From positions 1-25,944 of the forward strand of contig USMB01000025.1 in the NCBI GenBank assembly GCA_900555615.1: a stretch of 25,944 nt of DNA. Reading direction: 5' to 3'. The notes beneath the pieces are model-generated. The model made no database searches. It was not told the DNA's origin and saw only the letters and a program-made list of their open reading frames with translations. Source of the DNA: an uncultured Clostridium sp. (GTDB taxonomy: Bacteria; Bacillota; Clostridia; TANB77; CAG-508). Below are positions 24,385 through 25,944 of this stretch, one piece after another. Made by a program: the position numbers and the translations under genes. How positions within the stretch are numbered: position 1 is the first letter of the stretch; every line of letters starts with the position of its first letter.

Positions 24385-24651
24385 CTATGCATTTTCTTCA
24401 ACAGGGTAAACACTTACTTGTTTTTTATCTTTACCCTTTCTCTCGAATTTAACTGTTCCATCTACTAATGCATATAGTGTATCATCACTACCTTTTCCAA
24501 CATTAGTTCCTGGATGCATTTTTGTTCCTCTTTGTCTAACTAAAATATTTCCAGCTAAAACAAATTGACCATCAGCTCTTTTGACACCAAGTCTTTTAGA
24601 TTCACTGTCTCTACCGTTCTTAATACTACCTTGACCTTTTTTATGTGCCAT
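24385..24651 (-). CDS. rpmA: 50S ribosomal protein L27
   Basis: 88 residues. It is a large-subunit protein whose N-terminal tail reaches the peptidyl transferase centre. Seen: MAHKKGQGS start, NGRDSESKRLGVKRADGQFV, GNILVRQRGTKMHPGTNVGKG, and a short C-terminal end. The start is the ATG at 24651-24649, after AAAGGAGTGA; an upstream in-frame GTG would start inside the SD. It lacks the N-terminal LxLQFFA-type extension that Prp removes in many Firmicutes. It lies about 100 bases after rplU with no prp gene between. Confidence 0.97.
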   Translation of the reverse strand: MAHKKGQGSIKNGRDSESKRLGVKRADGQFVLAGNILVRQRGTKMHPGTNVGKGSDDTLYALVDGTVKFERKGKDKKQVSVYPVEENA

Positions 24652-24751
24652 TAATCTCACTCCTTTCGGTTTCTAATCTAGTCGGCTCTCACTGACTGTT
24701 TGTGATTTTATCACATATATTTTTCTCAATAAAAATCTTACTTATTTAAAA

Positions 24752-25102
24752 CTAAGCTTCTACTTTTTCAGCTTTTTCTGCTTTCTTTGCAGCTGTTTTA
24801 ATTCCTGTAATTTCAACTTTTGTGTATGGTTGTCTATGTCCTTGTTTGCTTCTTTCATTTTTCTTAGCTTTCATTTTGAAAACAATGATTTTTTTAGCTT
24901 TTCCATGAGAAACAACTTTTCCTTCAACCTTTACACCTTTTACATAAGGATTTCCAACTTGTACTTTTCCGTCATCTGATACTAATATTACTTTGTCGAA
25001 AGATACTTTTTTTCCTTCTTCAGCATCTAATTTTTCGAAAAATACTACATCTCCTTCTGCTACTTTGTATTGTTTTCCACAACTTTCAATTACTGCGTAC
25101 AT
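24752..25102 (-). CDS. rplU: 50S ribosomal protein L21
   Basis: 116 residues. It binds 23S rRNA in the large subunit. Seen: MYAVIESCGKQYKVAEGD at the start, VGNPYVKGVKVEGKVVSHGKAKKI in the middle, and KMKAKKNERSKQGHRQPYTKVEI (about 78-100), the family signature. An Ala/Lys/Glu-rich tail of about 12 residues is slightly longer than usual. GGGAGGTG precedes the ATG. It is first of rplU-rpmA, behind a strong promoter and an L21-type leader hairpin. Confidence 0.98.
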   Translation of the reverse strand: MYAVIESCGKQYKVAEGDVVFFEKLDAEEGKKVSFDKVILVSDDGKVQVGNPYVKGVKVEGKVVSHGKAKKIIVFKMKAKKNERSKQGHRQPYTKVEITGIKTAAKKAEKAEKVEA

Positions 25103-25134
25103 TTAAAATGCACCTCCCTTATTTGTATACTCGC

Positions 25135-25196
25135 TAATCCTTAAAAAAGGTAGTTATTTTTTTCATAACATTTGCTTACCTTGACTAAGCGGATTA
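25135..25196 (-). promoter_or_regulatory. L21-type ribosomal protein leader hairpin
   Basis: Nested pairs: TAATCC (25196-25191 on the minus strand) with GGATTA (25140-25135), AAGGTA (25182-25177) with TACCTT (25152-25147), and GTTAT (25169-25165) with ATAAC (25157-25153). Position and CCGC/AGCG flanks fit the Firmicute L21 leader used for autogenous control; not tested against a covariance model. Confidence 0.7.
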
Positions 25197-25205
25197 CAGT
25201 TAAAT

Positions 25206-25234
25206 ATTTTAACATATATATCCAGCTTTGTCAA
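25206..25234 (-). promoter_or_regulatory. Promoter of the rplU-rpmA operon
   Basis: TTGACA (25234-25229), a 17-bp spacer, TAAAAT (25211-25206). It has the same hexamers as the rplM promoter. Confidence 0.9.
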
Positions 25235-25251
25235 TTGTTTTCAACATTTTT

Positions 25252-25944
25252 TTATTTTTCTTCTTGATTTTCTATTTTCTCACTATTCATATGACTAATT
25301 ATTGTAATAATTCCACTTACTAATACAAGTAAATAGAAATTAATCCCTCTATTTAATAATACTGCACTACTCATTATATTTTCTGGATAAATATTTCTAA
25401 ATATTTCTGTAAATGCTCCTTCTGTTACTCCAACTGCCCCAGGTGATGGTATACCAGATACTGTTGCATATAGTACTGCTTGTAATGATGTTAATCTTAA
25501 AATATTATATTGTGAAAATCCTAGTGCTCTGTATGTCCAATATGTTACACTATAATATGTTAAAAATTGTATTAATGTTGTTCCTAAAATTTTTAACATT
25601 AATAATCTATTATGCTTTACATATTTGGCTCCTTCTTGATATTTAGTAAGTTCTGCTTCAAATTTTTCTTTTTTACTTTCTATATTTTTTACTCTAAATA
25701 ATTTTAAAACTTTTATAGCAAAATCAATTAACCATTTTGATAATCTTTTTGAAAACACTCCTATTAATAATAAAATTAATGCAGTTGAATTTAGTGCAAT
25801 TCCAATTATAAAAAATATTATTAATAATTTATTCATATATTGATGATTAAAAATTGAACTTACTAGTGCAATACCTATAGTGCAAATCTGCATACTAGTT
25901 AAATTTAATAATAATGCAAGCGTTGAATTTGACACTGCTATTCC
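25252..25944 (-). CDS. LPG-synthase-type transmembrane protein (C-terminal part)
   Basis: The frame stays open to the window edge, so this is the last 230 residues of a longer protein; the in-frame GTG near 25935 is not a convincing start. It has about five or six membrane segments and the block SGIPSPGAVGVTEGAFTEIF (about 160-179), the hallmark of the lysylphosphatidylglycerol synthase TM / UPF0104 family. These proteins act as lipid flippases or are related to aminoacyl-lipid synthases. No C-terminal aminoacyl-transfer domain follows: the protein ends soon after the last membrane helix with a Glu/Lys tail. It is therefore the flippase-like, domain-alone form. Confidence 0.88.
   Translation of the reverse strand, partial: GIAVSNSTLALLLNLTSMQICTIGIALVSSIFNHQYMNKLLIIFFIIGIALNSTALILLLIGVFSKRLSKWLIDFAIKVLKLFRVKNIESKKEKFEAELTKYQEGAKYVKHNRLLMLKILGTTLIQFLTYYSVTYWTYRALGFSQYNILRLTSLQAVLYATVSGIPSPGAVGVTEGAFTEIFRNIYPENIMSSAVLLNRGINFYLLVLVSGIITIISHMNSEKIENQEEK

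Overview
The window looks like a chromosomal segment of a low-GC, Gram-positive, spore-forming Clostridia-type bacterium, probably an anaerobe that uses plant polysaccharides. The reasons are strongly AT-rich DNA, GGAGG ribosome-binding sites, an isoleucine T-box riboswitch, ribosomal-protein leader hairpins of the L13 and L21 type, a tiny SpoVM homologue, a SpoVB-type flippase, and a wall-associated esterase/glycosidase. No rRNA, tRNA, phage, transposase or CRISPR array was seen.

Layout. (1) 75-5417: a very large surface protein (esterase + GH43-like propeller + repeat modules + wall-sorting-like tail), divergent from a small membrane-anchored protein of unknown role. (2) 5437-8719, minus: clpC with a small coupled upstream gene, then spoVM with a small hydrophobic protein, then the HU gene. 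(3) 8843-11597: a SpoVB/MurJ-type flippase divergent from the rplM-rpsI operon, with back-to-back promoters, a palindrome and an L13-type leader. (4) 11645-14054, minus: an ECF sigma factor translationally coupled to a membrane-anchored beta-propeller protein, probably its regulator. (5) 14127-19050, minus: queA-tgt (queuosine tRNA modification) followed by three membrane proteins in one operon. (6) 19216-24133, minus: the T-box-controlled DUF1653-ileS operon, flanked on both sides by related coiled-coil proteins that each have their own promoter. (7) 24385-25944, minus: rplU-rpmA with an L21-type leader, and a truncated LPG-synthase-type membrane protein.

The most distinctive feature is the pair of paralogous coiled-coil genes around ileS. 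Both have a perfect TTGACA-17-TATAAT promoter preceded, at exactly the same distance, by the same 14-bp block TCGAATTTTGTCGA. That block reads as two tandem Spo0A-like boxes one helical turn apart. One protein has eight Trp residues at exact seven-residue spacing, each followed three residues later by Asn. The other has a 42-bp DNA repeat array encoding Ile/Met heptads and ends in the same Trp/Asn heptads. Together they look like a small, co-regulated, undescribed coiled-coil family, possibly tied to entry into sporulation. Further points are the unannotated-size spoVM (24 aa), the overlap of the ileS terminator with a promoter, a terminator hairpin that buries a ribosome-binding site upstream of clpC, and an L27 without the Firmicute N-terminal extension in an operon without the Prp protease gene.
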